From Blastococcus_B deserti (GTDB lineage: Bacteria > Actinomycetota > Actinomycetes > Mycobacteriales > Geodermatophilaceae), in assembly GCF_042682525.1 (NCBI RefSeq), contig NZ_JBHUHP010000001.1, forward strand, positions 310,001 through 374,000: a DNA stretch of 64,000 nt, read 5' to 3'. A program made the translations under genes and the position numbers. Below the pieces are notes generated by a model. That model was given only the letters and a program-made list of their open reading frames with translations. It did no database searches and was not told where the DNA came from. Shown here piece after piece: positions 7,546 through 15,725 of the stretch (the stretch's first letter is position 1; every line of letters starts with the position of its first letter).

Positions 7546-8706
7546 GTGGATCTCTTCGAGTACCAGGCCCGTGATCTGTTGGCCTCGCACGGCGTGCCCG
7601 TGCTCCCCGGCGGCGTCGCCGAGTCGCCGGAGCAGGCGGAGGCGATCGCGCGCGAGATCGCCGCGCCCGTCGTGGTCAAGGCGCAGGTGAAGACCGGCGG
7701 CCGGGGCAAGGCCGGCGGCGTGAAGCTGGCCGACAACGCCGAGGACGCCCGCGCCCGGGCCCAGGACATCCTCGGCCTCGACATCAAGGGCCACATCACG
7801 CACCGCGTGATGGTTGCCCAGGCCAGCGACATCGCGGAGGAGTACTACTTCTCCTACCTGCTGGACCGCTCCAACCGCACCTTCCTGGCCATGGCGTCGG
7901 TCGAGGGCGGCATGGAGATCGAGCAGCTCGCCGTGGAGCGCCCGGAGGCCCTCGCCCGCATCCCGGTGGACGCCACCCGGGGCGTGGACACGGCGAAGGC
8001 CACCGAGATCGTCGACGCCGCCGGCTTCCCCGCGGAGGTGCGTGACCAGGTCATCGCCATCGCCGTCCAGCTCTGGGACGTGTTCTCCAAGGAGGACGCC
8101 ACCCTGGTCGAGGTCAACCCGCTGGCCAAGGCGCCCGACGGCACCGTGCTCGCGCTCGACGCCAAGGTGACCCTCGACGACAACGCCTCCTTCCGGCACG
8201 AGGACCACGCCGCGCTCGAGGACGTCGCCTCGGCCGACCCGCTCGAGGCCGCGGCGAAGGAGAAGGACCTCAACTACGTCAAGCTCGACGGCGAGGTCGG
8301 CATCATCGGCAACGGCGCCGGCCTGGTCATGAGCACCCTGGACGTCGTCGCGTACGCCGGCGAGGAGTTCGGCGGCGTCAAGCCGGCCAACTTCCTCGAC
8401 ATCGGTGGTGGCGCCTCCGCCGAGGTGATGGCCAACGGACTCCACATCATCCTGGGTGACCCGGCCGTCAAGAGCGTCTTCGTCAACGTCTTCGGCGGCA
8501 TCACCGCCTGCGACGCCGTGGCCAACGGCATCGTCACCGCCTTGGACATCCTGGGCGACGAGGCCACCAAGCCGCTGGTGGTCCGGCTCGACGGCAACAA
8601 CGTCGAGGAGGGCCGGCGGATCCTCGCCGAGGCCAACCACCCGCTGGTGACCGTGGTCGACACGATGGACGGCGCCGCGCGCCGCGCCGCCGAGCTCGCC
8701 GCCTAA
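7546..8706 (+). CDS. sucC: Succinyl-CoA synthetase (ADP/GDP-forming) beta subunit
   Basis: The nucleotide-binding subunit of succinyl-CoA ligase, which makes ATP or GTP from succinyl-CoA in the TCA cycle. The 386-residue length is normal. It begins DLFEYQARDLLASHGVPV, a family hallmark, then the ATP-grasp fold (VVKAQVKTGGRGKAGGVKL), the metal-binding EVNPL motif, and the C-terminal flavodoxin-like domain with FLDIGGGA and FVNVFGGIT. I chose the GTG at 7546 because family members begin at this point and TACGGT lies just upstream; the upstream GTG at 7516 would add ten atypical residues. sucD follows after 88 bp containing a palindromic repeat. Confidence 0.97.
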   Translation: MDLFEYQARDLLASHGVPVLPGGVAESPEQAEAIAREIAAPVVVKAQVKTGGRGKAGGVKLADNAEDARARAQDILGLDIKGHITHRVMVAQASDIAEEYYFSYLLDRSNRTFLAMASVEGGMEIEQLAVERPEALARIPVDATRGVDTAKATEIVDAAGFPAEVRDQVIAIAVQLWDVFSKEDATLVEVNPLAKAPDGTVLALDAKVTLDDNASFRHEDHAALEDVASADPLEAAAKEKDLNYVKLDGEVGIIGNGAGLVMSTLDVVAYAGEEFGGVKPANFLDIGGGASAEVMANGLHIILGDPAVKSVFVNVFGGITACDAVANGIVTALDILGDEATKPLVVRLDGNNVEEGRRILAEANHPLVTVVDTMDGAARRAAELAA

Positions 8707-8776
8707 GAAGGCCCTTCCGGCCTGCCTGCAGGGTCCCGCCGCGAGCGTGCGAGCGTCGGGGGGCAGGGGGGTCCTT
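8707..8776 (-). repeat. Intergenic palindromic element, copy 2
   Basis: This occupies most of the sucC-sucD gap. It contains CTGCAGGGTCCCGCCGCGAG, then GCGTGCGAGCG, GGGGGGCAG and GGGGTCCTT, the same order as copies 1 and 7. Confidence 0.88.
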
Positions 8777-8794
8777 ACGAGACAGGACAGAGAG

Positions 8795-9670
8795 ATGTCG
8801 ATCTTCCTCAACGAGAACAGCAAGGTCATCGTCCAGGGCATGACCGGCTCCGAGGGCAGGAAGCACACCCAGCGCATGCTGGCCTCGGGCACCGCGATCG
8901 TCGGTGGTGTGAACCCCCGCAAGGCCGGCACGAGCGTCGAGTTCGACGGCGCGAGCGTCCCGGTGTTCGGCGGCGTCGCCGAGGCCATGAAGGAGACCGG
9001 CGCCGACGTCAGCGTCATCTTCGTGCCGCCGCCGTTCGCGAAGGCCGCCGTCATCGAGGCCGTCGACGCCCAGATCGGGCTGGCCGTCGTCATCACCGAG
9101 GGCATCCCGGTGCACGACTCCACCTACTTCTGGGCGCACGCCCAGGGCAGCTCGACGCGCATCATCGGCCCGAACTGCCCCGGCCTGATCAGCCCCGGGC
9201 GGTCGAACGCCGGGATCATCCCGGCCAACATCACCAAGCAGGGCAAGATCGGCCTGGTCAGCAAGTCCGGCACGCTGACCTACCAGATGATGTACGAGCT
9301 CCGGGACATCGGCTTCTCCACCTGCGTCGGCATCGGTGGCGACCCGGTCATCGGGACCACGCACATCGACTGCCTGCAGGCCTTCCAGGACGATCCGGAG
9401 ACCGAGGCCATCGTGATGATCGGCGAGATCGGCGGCGACGCCGAGGAGCGGGCCGCCGACTACATCAAGGCGAACGTCACCAAGCCCGTCGTCGGCTACG
9501 TCGCCGGTTTCACCGCCCCCGAGGGGAAGACGATGGGCCACGCGGGCGCCATCGTGTCCGGCTCGGCCGGCACCGCCCAGGCCAAGAAGGAGGCCCTCGA
9601 GGCCGCCGGCGTGCGCGTGGGCAAGACGCCGTCGGAGACCGCGCGCCTCATGCGGGAGATCGTCGCGTAA
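8795..9670 (+). CDS. sucD: Succinyl-CoA synthetase alpha subunit
   Basis: The CoA-binding and catalytic subunit partnering SucC. It has 291 residues. The N-terminal Rossmann domain (MSIFLNENSKVIVQGMTGSEG) binds CoA, GPNCPGLI and SKSGTLTYQ are family motifs, and MGHAGAIVSG contains the active-site histidine that is phosphorylated during turnover. The ATG at 8795 is preceded by a purine-rich GACAGAGAG stretch and gives the standard N-terminus; the open frame upstream is made of the intergenic repeat. It should be co-transcribed with sucC. A strong 18-bp-stem terminator follows. Confidence 0.97.
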   Translation: MSIFLNENSKVIVQGMTGSEGRKHTQRMLASGTAIVGGVNPRKAGTSVEFDGASVPVFGGVAEAMKETGADVSVIFVPPPFAKAAVIEAVDAQIGLAVVITEGIPVHDSTYFWAHAQGSSTRIIGPNCPGLISPGRSNAGIIPANITKQGKIGLVSKSGTLTYQMMYELRDIGFSTCVGIGGDPVIGTTHIDCLQAFQDDPETEAIVMIGEIGGDAEERAADYIKANVTKPVVGYVAGFTAPEGKTMGHAGAIVSGSAGTAQAKKEALEAAGVRVGKTPSETARLMREIVA

Positions 9671-9718
9671 GGACCCTCTTCCTCCCCACCCTCGCAGGCT
9701 CGGGGTGGGCCCCCGGAA
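9668..9718 (+). repeat. Intergenic palindromic element, copy 3 (divergent)
   Basis: AAGGACCCTCTTCCTCCCCACCCTCGCAGGCTCGGGGTGGGCCCCCGGAAGGGT keeps the family layout. CCCACCC pairs with GGGGTGGG, and the outer ACCCTCTTCC pairs with GGAAGGGT. Confidence 0.75.
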
Positions 9719-9726
9719 GGGTGCCG

Positions 9727-9764
9727 AGCTGCCCGGCGACCTCGTTCGAGGTCGCCGGGCAGCT
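9727..9764 (+). terminator. Rho-independent-type hairpin after sucCD
   Basis: A perfect 18-bp inverted repeat (AGCTGCCCGGCGACCTCG and its complement) encloses a 2-nt loop. There is no U-tract, as is common in actinobacterial terminators. Confidence 0.85.
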
Positions 9765-9890
9765 GCGTCCGGGCGCCTTCGACCGGTGAGCACGGACGGG
9801 CGACGACGCGCCGCCACGGTTGCGTCCCGGTCCGCGGGACGGCGACGATTCGGCTCGCACACCCCGACGCTCTGCGAGGAGAGCCCTGCG

Positions 9891-10874
9891 ATGACCGCCA
9901 GCCAGCCTCCCCAGCCGCCGGACGGCGGACAGCCGGAGCAGGGACGCGCGCACCCGCAGCCGCCGCCGCCCGGCTACGGCCGGTACGGCGAGCAGGCCCC
10001 GCCGGGATACGGCCCGCCCCCCGGCTACGGTCAGCAGCCGCCGCCCGGGTACGGCCCGCCGCCGGGGTACGGGCCGCCTCAGGGTTACCCGTTCGGCTAC
10101 GGCCACCCCCAGCCCTACGGGCAGGCCTCCGGTGGTGGCACCGCCGTCTCCTTCGACCTGAAGCGGCTCACGATCGGGGACTACGTCGTCGCGGTCGGCA
10201 CCGTGCTGTTCTTCGTGCTGGCCTTCTTCCCGTGGTTCACCTTCGGGGACGACTTCTTCGGGTTCAGTCTCAGCGGCTTCGACTCCGGCAACGTGACCTC
10301 GGCGTTCGTGTTCTTCCTCCTCGCCACGGCCTGGGCGCTCCTGCCCGCGTTCGTCGACCTGAGGCTGGGCTTCGCCCGGTCCTGGATCACGGTGGGACTG
10401 GCGGCACTGGCCTGGCTGCTGACCCTCTTCGCCTGGCTGGAGAGCTTCGAGGGCGACTTCTCCGTCTGGGCGCTGCTGGGCTTTCTCACGGCGACGGCGA
10501 TCCTCGCCTTCGCCGTCCTGGCCCTGGTCGCCGAGATGCGCAAGCGGCCGGCGTCGACCGGCCATCCGGCCGACGTCGCCCAGTGGGCCGGCCAGCCGGC
10601 CCCCGGTCACCAGCAGCCCTACGGACCCGTCTCCTACGGGCAGGGCGGCTACGGCCAGCAGCCACAGCAATACGGCCAGCAGGTCCAGCCCTACGGCCAG
10701 CAGCCACAGCCCTACGGTCAGCCGCTCCAGCCCTACGGCCAGCAGCCGCAGCCCCAGGGCGACGAGCAGCCGCAGCAGTACGCCACGCCCCCGCCCCCGC
10801 CGCCGTCGAGGGGCTCGACTGCGTCCGGTGAGGGTTCGGGCACTCCGGGGTCCGGCGAGCGGCCCACCGCCTGA
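9891..10874 (+). CDS. Membrane protein with GYG/proline-rich disordered ends
   Basis: A 327-residue protein. Residues 1-85 are Pro/Gly/Tyr/Gln-rich (repeats of PPGYG), the middle has about four membrane segments (GDYVVAVGTVLFFVLAFFPWF, SAFVFFLLATAWALLPAF, WITVGLAALAWLLTLFAW, VWALLGFLTATAILAFAVLALV), and the C-terminal 100 residues repeat QPYGQQ. The start ATG has GAGGAGAG upstream. Tyr/Gly/Pro tails of this kind are common on actinobacterial membrane proteins of unknown function. The flanking nucleotide repeats could expand or contract. Stand-alone, downstream of the sucD terminator. Confidence 0.8.
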   Translation: MTASQPPQPPDGGQPEQGRAHPQPPPPGYGRYGEQAPPGYGPPPGYGQQPPPGYGPPPGYGPPQGYPFGYGHPQPYGQASGGGTAVSFDLKRLTIGDYVVAVGTVLFFVLAFFPWFTFGDDFFGFSLSGFDSGNVTSAFVFFLLATAWALLPAFVDLRLGFARSWITVGLAALAWLLTLFAWLESFEGDFSVWALLGFLTATAILAFAVLALVAEMRKRPASTGHPADVAQWAGQPAPGHQQPYGPVSYGQGGYGQQPQQYGQQVQPYGQQPQPYGQPLQPYGQQPQPQGDEQPQQYATPPPPPPSRGSTASGEGSGTPGSGERPTA

Positions 10875-10955
10875 GGAAGCGCCGCGGACCGCCGGATATC
10901 GCGGGCCGCCCCGGCGCGTGCGGCCGCACGCGGACCGCCTCCTTGCGACAGTGGG

Positions 10956-12134
10956 GTGGTGGTCTCCCTGCTCGCCCGTCTGCCCGGAGGGAGCCGTGCG
11001 GGCACACTTTCGCTCGTCGGTCTGGCCGGGGTGGCCGCCGTCGCGGTGAGCGCCGCCGGCCTGGCCGGCCTCGCGCTCGCGCTCGTCGTCGTCCAGACCC
11101 TCGACCCCCTCGGCGGCCGATCGGTCGGCGACTCCGTGGTGCTGGCCGGCCGGCTGTGGCTGCTCGCGCAGGGCGGGGAGCTGCGGATCTCCTCGGGACC
11201 CCTCGTCCTCGCGCCGCTCCTGCTCACCCTGGGCCTCGCCTGGGGCCTGTCCCAGGTCGGGCGCGGCATCGTGCGGGTCCGCGAGTCGTTTCCCGCCGGC
11301 GACGCGCTCCGTGCCGTCGGGACCCTGGCGGCCGTGCACGTCGTCCTGACCCTCGTCCTGGCACTCCAGCTCGACGCCCCGGACGCCCGCGTCGGCCTCG
11401 TCCGGACGACGGTCGGCGCGGCCGTGCTGGCGCTGGCCGCCGGTGGCTGGGGCGTGGCCCGGGAGTCCGCGCTGCTCCAGGACGTGCTCGACCGGGGCCC
11501 CACGCGTGCCGTGCTCCGGGGTGTGTCGGCGGGTCTGCTCACGGCCCTGGGGCTGTGCACCGCGGTGGTTGCCGTGGCCATCGTCGCCGACGCGCGGGGG
11601 TACGCGGCGCTGTCCGCGTCGCTGGGTGGCGCGGGAGCCGGCGCGGTGGGGCTCGCGGGGCTGTCCCTGCTCCTGCTGCCCAACGCCGCCGCCGCGGTGC
11701 TCGGGCTCGCGGCCGGGCCCGGCTTCTCGGTCGGCTCGGGCACGCTGGTGTCGGTGCACGGGGTGACCCTCGACGCGGTGCCTGCCCTGCCGCTGCTGGC
11801 CGCGCTGCCCGACACGCAGGCGGTACCCCTGATCGCGTTCGTCTCCCAGGTCATCCCCGCCCTGGCCGGTCTCGTCGCGGGCGGCGCGGTGGGCCGCTGG
11901 CTGGGTGACGACGACGGCGGGTCGGTGGTCGCCGGCCTGAGCGGGATCCTCACGGGAGCCCTCATGGGCGTGGCCGCCGGCGTGCTCGTCTGGCTGGCCG
12001 GGGGCTCCTTGGGGGACGGCGCCCTCGCACAGGTGGGCGCACCGCCGCTGATGACCGGCATCGCGTTCGGGGCGCAGAGCGCCGTCGCCGCGGCGGTGGG
12101 CGCGGCCGTGAGCCGCTGGCGCGCGCTCGGCTGA
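10956..12134 (+). CDS. DUF6350 polytopic membrane protein (PerM-like)
   Basis: A 392-residue hydrophobic protein with about ten membrane spans and very little soluble sequence, matching the DUF6350/PerM family. The M. tuberculosis relative (perM, Rv0955) is a cell-division-associated membrane protein and also lies between sucCD and purN-purH, so position supports the call. Adjacent GTG codons at 10956 and 10959 can both serve; GACAGT (10947-10952) ends 6 nt before the second one, again suggesting a leaderless start. I see no enzymatic motif. Confidence 0.85.
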   Translation: MVVSLLARLPGGSRAGTLSLVGLAGVAAVAVSAAGLAGLALALVVVQTLDPLGGRSVGDSVVLAGRLWLLAQGGELRISSGPLVLAPLLLTLGLAWGLSQVGRGIVRVRESFPAGDALRAVGTLAAVHVVLTLVLALQLDAPDARVGLVRTTVGAAVLALAAGGWGVARESALLQDVLDRGPTRAVLRGVSAGLLTALGLCTAVVAVAIVADARGYAALSASLGGAGAGAVGLAGLSLLLLPNAAAAVLGLAAGPGFSVGSGTLVSVHGVTLDAVPALPLLAALPDTQAVPLIAFVSQVIPALAGLVAGGAVGRWLGDDDGGSVVAGLSGILTGALMGVAAGVLVWLAGGSLGDGALAQVGAPPLMTGIAFGAQSAVAAAVGAAVSRWRALG

Positions 12135-12183
12135 GCACGGGCCCCGTCGAGAGGCTCACGCCGAGCCTGCGAGGCGTCGGGCG

Positions 12184-12240
12184 GCCTCGTCCCGGGCACC
12201 GCCGCGAGCCTGCGAGCGGTGGGAGGACGGGGTCCTTCCG
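12184..12240 (-). repeat. Intergenic palindromic element, copy 4
   Basis: GGGCACCGCCGCGAGCCTGC followed by GAGCGGTGGGAGGACGGGGTCCTT matches the family core. A shorter related motif, ACGCCGAGCCTGCGAGGCGT, lies just to the left at about 12159. Confidence 0.85.
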
Positions 12241-12250
12241 GGGGCCCTTA

Positions 12251-12256
12251 TAGGGT
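12251..12256 (+). promoter_or_regulatory. -10 box for purN
   Basis: TAGGGT is separated by 7 nt from the GTG at 12264. This supports that GTG over the one at 12258 as the start of a leaderless purN-purH transcript. Confidence 0.6.
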
Positions 12257-12263
12257 CGTGGGC

Positions 12264-12875
12264 GTGCCCGAAACCGAGCCCGCCCGCCGGGCCCGTGTCG
12301 CCGTGCTCCTGTCCGGCACCGGCTCGCTGTGCGCGGCGCTGCTGGCCGCGACCGAGCGACCGGGCTACCCGGCCGAGGTGGTGGTGGTGGGCAGCGACCG
12401 GGTCGCCGACGGTCTCGAGCACGCCCGCCGCCGTGGCATCCCGACCTTCACCTGCGCCCTGGCAGACCATGCCGACCGGTCCGCCTGGGACCGCGCCCTC
12501 GCCGACGCCCTGGCCCGGTACGAGCCCGATCTCGTCGTCTCCGCGGGGTTCATGAAGCTGGTCGGACCCGCCGTGCTGGCCGCCTTCGGGGGGCGGCTGG
12601 TGAACACCCATCCGGCCCTGCTGCCCGCCTTCCCCGGTGCGCACGCCGTCCGGGACGCCCTGGCCGCCGGGGTGACGGTGACCGGCGCGACGGTGCACCT
12701 GATCGACGCCGGGCTGGACACCGGCCCGGTCATCGCCCAGCGCGAGGTCCCCGTGCGCCCCGGTGACGACGAGGCGACGCTGCACGAGCGGATCAAGGAC
12801 GTGGAGCGCGAGCTCCTGGTGGAGACGGTGGCGCAGCTCGTCACCCCGGATTCGACGAGGAAGACCTCCCGATGA
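12264..12875 (+). CDS. purN: Phosphoribosylglycinamide formyltransferase
   Basis: Transfers a formyl group from 10-formyl-THF to GAR in step 3 of purine synthesis. The 203-residue protein has RVAVLLSGTGSLCAALL (phosphate-binding loop), VSAGFMKLVGPAVL, NTHPALLPAFPGAHA, and GATVHLIDAGLDTGPVI, which carry the Asn, His and Asp of the family catalytic triad. It overlaps purH by ATGA. FolD, which makes the folate intermediates, is encoded 3 kb downstream. The start is chosen from the -10 box spacing. Confidence 0.95.
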   Translation: MPETEPARRARVAVLLSGTGSLCAALLAATERPGYPAEVVVVGSDRVADGLEHARRRGIPTFTCALADHADRSAWDRALADALARYEPDLVVSAGFMKLVGPAVLAAFGGRLVNTHPALLPAFPGAHAVRDALAAGVTVTGATVHLIDAGLDTGPVIAQREVPVRPGDDEATLHERIKDVERELLVETVAQLVTPDSTRKTSR

Positions 12876-14422
12876 GCGACCGCAGCCCCATCCGTCGCGC
12901 CCTCCTGGGCGTCTACGACAAGACCGGCGTGGAGGAGCTGGCCGCCGGCCTCGCCGCGGCCGGCGTGGAACTGGTGAGCACCGGCGCGACCGCCCGCCGC
13001 ATCGCCGACGCCGGCATCCCGGTGACGCCGGTGGAGCAGGTCACGGGCTTCCCCGAGTGCCTGGACGGCCGGGTGAAGACCCTGCACCCCGCGGTCCACG
13101 CGGGGATCCTGGCCGACCGCCGCAGGCCCGAGCACGTCGCTCAGCTCGACGACCTCGGCATCGCCGCGTTCGACCTGGTCGTGGTGAACCTGTACCCCTT
13201 CACCGAGACCGTCGCCTCGGGGGCGACCCCGGACGAGTGCGTCGAGCAGATCGACATCGGCGGTCCGGCGATGGTGCGCGCCGCGGCGAAGAACCACCCG
13301 TCGGTCGCCGTCGTCGTCGACCCGGCGCGGTACGACGACGTCCTCGAGGCCGTGGCCGGCGGCGGCTTCACCCTCGCCGAGCGGCAGAAGCTGGCCGCCG
13401 CCGCCTTCCGGCACACCGCGACCTACGACATCGCCGTCGCCTCGTGGATGGGCAACGTGCTGGCGCCGGACGACGACAGCGGTTTCCCGGCCTGGGTGGG
13501 GGCCAGCTGGGAGCGGGCCGACGTCCTCCGGTACGGCGAGAACCCGCACCAGGACGCCGCGCTCTACCGCAGCTGGCAATCCGGCCTCGCGCACGCCGAG
13601 CAGCTGCACGGCAAGGAGATGTCCTACAACAACTACGTCGACACCGACGCGGCCTGGCGGGCGGCGCACGACCACGCCGATCCCTGCGTGGCGATCATCA
13701 AGCACGCCAACCCGTGCGGGATCGCGGTCGGCGCCGACATCGCATCCGCGCACCGCAAGGCCCACGCCTGCGACCCGATCTCGGCCTTCGGCGGGGTGAT
13801 CGCGGCCAACCGCGAGGTCGACCTGACCATGGCCGAGCAGGTGGCCGAGGTGTTCACGGAGGTCGTCGTCGCGCCGTCCTACACCGACGACGCCGTCGCC
13901 GTGCTGACGGGGAAGAAGAACATCCGGCTGCTGCGGCTGCCGCACCTGCCCGGGCCGGGCGCGGAGATGCGGCCGATCAGCGGTGGCCTGCTCCTGCAGG
14001 TCAAGGACCGCCTGGACGCCCCGGGCGACGACCCGACGACGTGGACCCTGGCCACCGGCGAGCCGCTGGATGCCGCCGGACTCGACGACCTGGTCTTCGC
14101 CTGGCGCGCGGTGCGGGCGGTCAAGAGCAACGCCATCCTGCTGGCGCACGACCGGGCCACGGTGGGCGTCGGCATGGGCCAAGTCAACCGGGTGGACGCC
14201 GCCCGGCTGGCGGTGTCCCGGGCGGGGGAGCGGGCCGCGGGGTCGGTCGGGGCATCGGACGCCTTCTTCCCGTTCGCCGACGGGCTGCAGGTGCTGCTCG
14301 AGGCCGGCGTGCGGGCCGTCGTCCAGCCGGGCGGATCGGTGCGGGACGAGGAAGTGGTCGCCGCGGCGGCCGCCGCTGGTGTGCCGCTGTACCTGACCGG
14401 CACGCGGCACTTCGCACATTGA
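12872..14422 (+). CDS. purH: Bifunctional AICAR formyltransferase/IMP cyclohydrolase
   Basis: Catalyses the last two steps of IMP synthesis. The 516-residue length is standard. The N-terminal MGS-like cyclohydrolase domain (RRALLGVYDKTGVEELA, STGATARRIADAGI, GRVKTLHPAVHAGIL) is followed by the transformylase domain with YGENPHQDAALY, KHANPCGIAVG and VKSNAILLAHD. It overlaps purN upstream (ATGA) and the pentapeptide-repeat gene downstream (TTGA), so all three are probably one transcript. Confidence 0.97.
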   Translation: MSDRSPIRRALLGVYDKTGVEELAAGLAAAGVELVSTGATARRIADAGIPVTPVEQVTGFPECLDGRVKTLHPAVHAGILADRRRPEHVAQLDDLGIAAFDLVVVNLYPFTETVASGATPDECVEQIDIGGPAMVRAAAKNHPSVAVVVDPARYDDVLEAVAGGGFTLAERQKLAAAAFRHTATYDIAVASWMGNVLAPDDDSGFPAWVGASWERADVLRYGENPHQDAALYRSWQSGLAHAEQLHGKEMSYNNYVDTDAAWRAAHDHADPCVAIIKHANPCGIAVGADIASAHRKAHACDPISAFGGVIAANREVDLTMAEQVAEVFTEVVVAPSYTDDAVAVLTGKKNIRLLRLPHLPGPGAEMRPISGGLLLQVKDRLDAPGDDPTTWTLATGEPLDAAGLDDLVFAWRAVRAVKSNAILLAHDRATVGVGMGQVNRVDAARLAVSRAGERAAGSVGASDAFFPFADGLQVLLEAGVRAVVQPGGSVRDEEVVAAAAAAGVPLYLTGTRHFAH

Positions 14423-15063
14423 GGCGAACCGGGACGGGGCCGCGGCCGCACGTCGGGCCGCCGGAGGCCGGTGCCGAGGTCGAGGGGGCGGACCTCGCGC
14501 GGGTCGACTGGTGGGGCGCGGAGCTGGACGGCGTGACCTTCACCCGCTGCCGGTTCGACGACGCCGGGCTGGAGGAGCTGGTCACCCGGCGCTGCGTGTT
14601 CGACCAGTGCGTCCTGACGGGTGTGCGGATGGCCGGCGCCCGGCACCTGGGCTCGGCGTTCCTGTCCTGCCGGTTCGACCGGGCCAGGCTCGTCGACGTC
14701 ACCTGGGACGGGTGCAAGCTGACCGGCTCCCAGTTCCCCGGCGCGCGGCTGCGGCCGATGACCGCGACCGACTGCGACTGGAGCTACGTCGCGCTGCGCG
14801 GGGCGGACCTGTCGGGTCTCGACCTCTCCGGCCAGCGCTTCCGGGAGGCCGACCTCACCGACGCGGACCTGCGGGAGGCGGACCTGACCGGTGCCGATCT
14901 CGACCGGGCCCGGCTGCAGTCGACGAAGCTGCGTGGTGCCGACCTGCGCGGCGCGTCGATGGACGGGGTCAACTGGCGGGCGTTCGAGCTGACCGGCGTG
15001 CGGATCGATCTCACCCACGCCGTCCAGTTCGCCCGCGCCCACGGGGCCCGCGTCGCCGACTGA
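14419..15063 (+). CDS. Pentapeptide-repeat protein
   Basis: A 214-residue protein whose second half is a right-handed quadrilateral beta helix made of A(D/N)LxX units: ADLSGLDLSGQRFREADLTD, then ADLREADLTGADLDRARL and more. The N-terminal half has looser units with Cys/Arg (FTRCRFDDAGL, FLSCRFDRARL). It starts at a TTG overlapping the purH stop; no other in-frame start lies near. Some pentapeptide-repeat proteins mimic DNA and protect gyrase (Qnr/MfpA), but nothing in the sequence proves that role here, and its coupling to purH is unexplained. Confidence 0.82.
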   Translation: MRRTGTGPRPHVGPPEAGAEVEGADLARVDWWGAELDGVTFTRCRFDDAGLEELVTRRCVFDQCVLTGVRMAGARHLGSAFLSCRFDRARLVDVTWDGCKLTGSQFPGARLRPMTATDCDWSYVALRGADLSGLDLSGQRFREADLTDADLREADLTGADLDRARLQSTKLRGADLRGASMDGVNWRAFELTGVRIDLTHAVQFARAHGARVAD

Positions 15064-15085
15064 GCGGCGGCTCCGGGGTCTCCGC

Positions 15086-15655
15086 TCAGTACTGCGGGGG
15101 CCGGGTCGCCAGCCTGGGGCCGGTCAGCATGGCCTTGAGCGCGCCGAGCAGACCCAGAGCCGGCACGGCCATGCCGAGCCAGAAGCCGACATCGTAGGTG
15201 CCGAGGTCCCAGCCGTCGTCGGCCAGGGGCACCAGGACGCCGGCCGTGGCCACCACGCTGACGAGCAGCGCGAGGACCCCCAGCGTCCGGTGCGTGCGTG
15301 CCGGCAGCCACATCAGCAGCCCGAGGACGAACAGCAGCCCGCCGCCGAGGATGATCGCCATCGGCTGCCAGAGGCCCTGGTCGTAGAGGTCGTCGGGGGT
15401 CTCGAAACCCGCTCGCACGAGGCCCCAGCCGGTGACGTCGGAGCCGTCCACCCAGCGCAGCAGGAGGCTGATCGCCGCCGCGATGCCGGCCAGGAGCAGC
15501 AGCAGGCCGCCGAGGCTCTCGGGACCACGGAAGGCGACCGGCCGGGTCGAGTAGTCGGGCGCGGTCTCGGTGGACGCGCCCGGCGTGCCCGCGGCCGGAG
15601 CGACGGAGCCTGCGTGGGACGAGGTGTCGGGGCGGACGGGGTCGCGTTCGGTCAT
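15086..15655 (-). CDS. Membrane protein, four predicted spans
   Basis: A 189-residue protein with a 50-residue polar N-terminus (Thr/Ser/Pro/Ala-rich) and four hydrophobic segments (LGGLLLLLAGIAAAISLLL, PMAIILGGGLLFVLGLLMWL, TLGVLALLVSVVATAGVLV, FWLGMAVPALGLLGALKAML). AAGGAGG is positioned upstream of the ATG at 15655. It converges on the pentapeptide gene and is divergent from folD. No known domain recognised; function unknown. Confidence 0.75.
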   Translation of the reverse strand: MTERDPVRPDTSSHAGSVAPAAGTPGASTETAPDYSTRPVAFRGPESLGGLLLLLAGIAAAISLLLRWVDGSDVTGWGLVRAGFETPDDLYDQGLWQPMAIILGGGLLFVLGLLMWLPARTHRTLGVLALLVSVVATAGVLVPLADDGWDLGTYDVGFWLGMAVPALGLLGALKAMLTGPRLATRPPQY

Positions 15656-15713
15656 CGGCGTGCCTCCTTGGCGGAGCCTAGGACCGACCGGCCGCCCGCG
15701 GGGGTCTCTCGGG

Positions 15714-15719
15714 CACACT
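15714..15719 (+). promoter_or_regulatory. -10 box candidate for folD
   Basis: CACACT ends 6 nt before the folD GTG at 15726. It is weaker than TAnnnT but keeps A at position 2 and T at position 6. Confidence 0.4.
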
Positions 15720-15725
15720 GTCGGG

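Noticed and set aside
9648..11759. 703-codon minus-strand frame
   Set aside because: It is opposite two membrane-protein genes and intergenic repeats, with low-complexity sequence.
12763..15063. 766-residue protein joining purH shadow and pentapeptide repeats
   Set aside because: Only the part after 14419 has pentapeptide repeats; the earlier part is purH in another frame.
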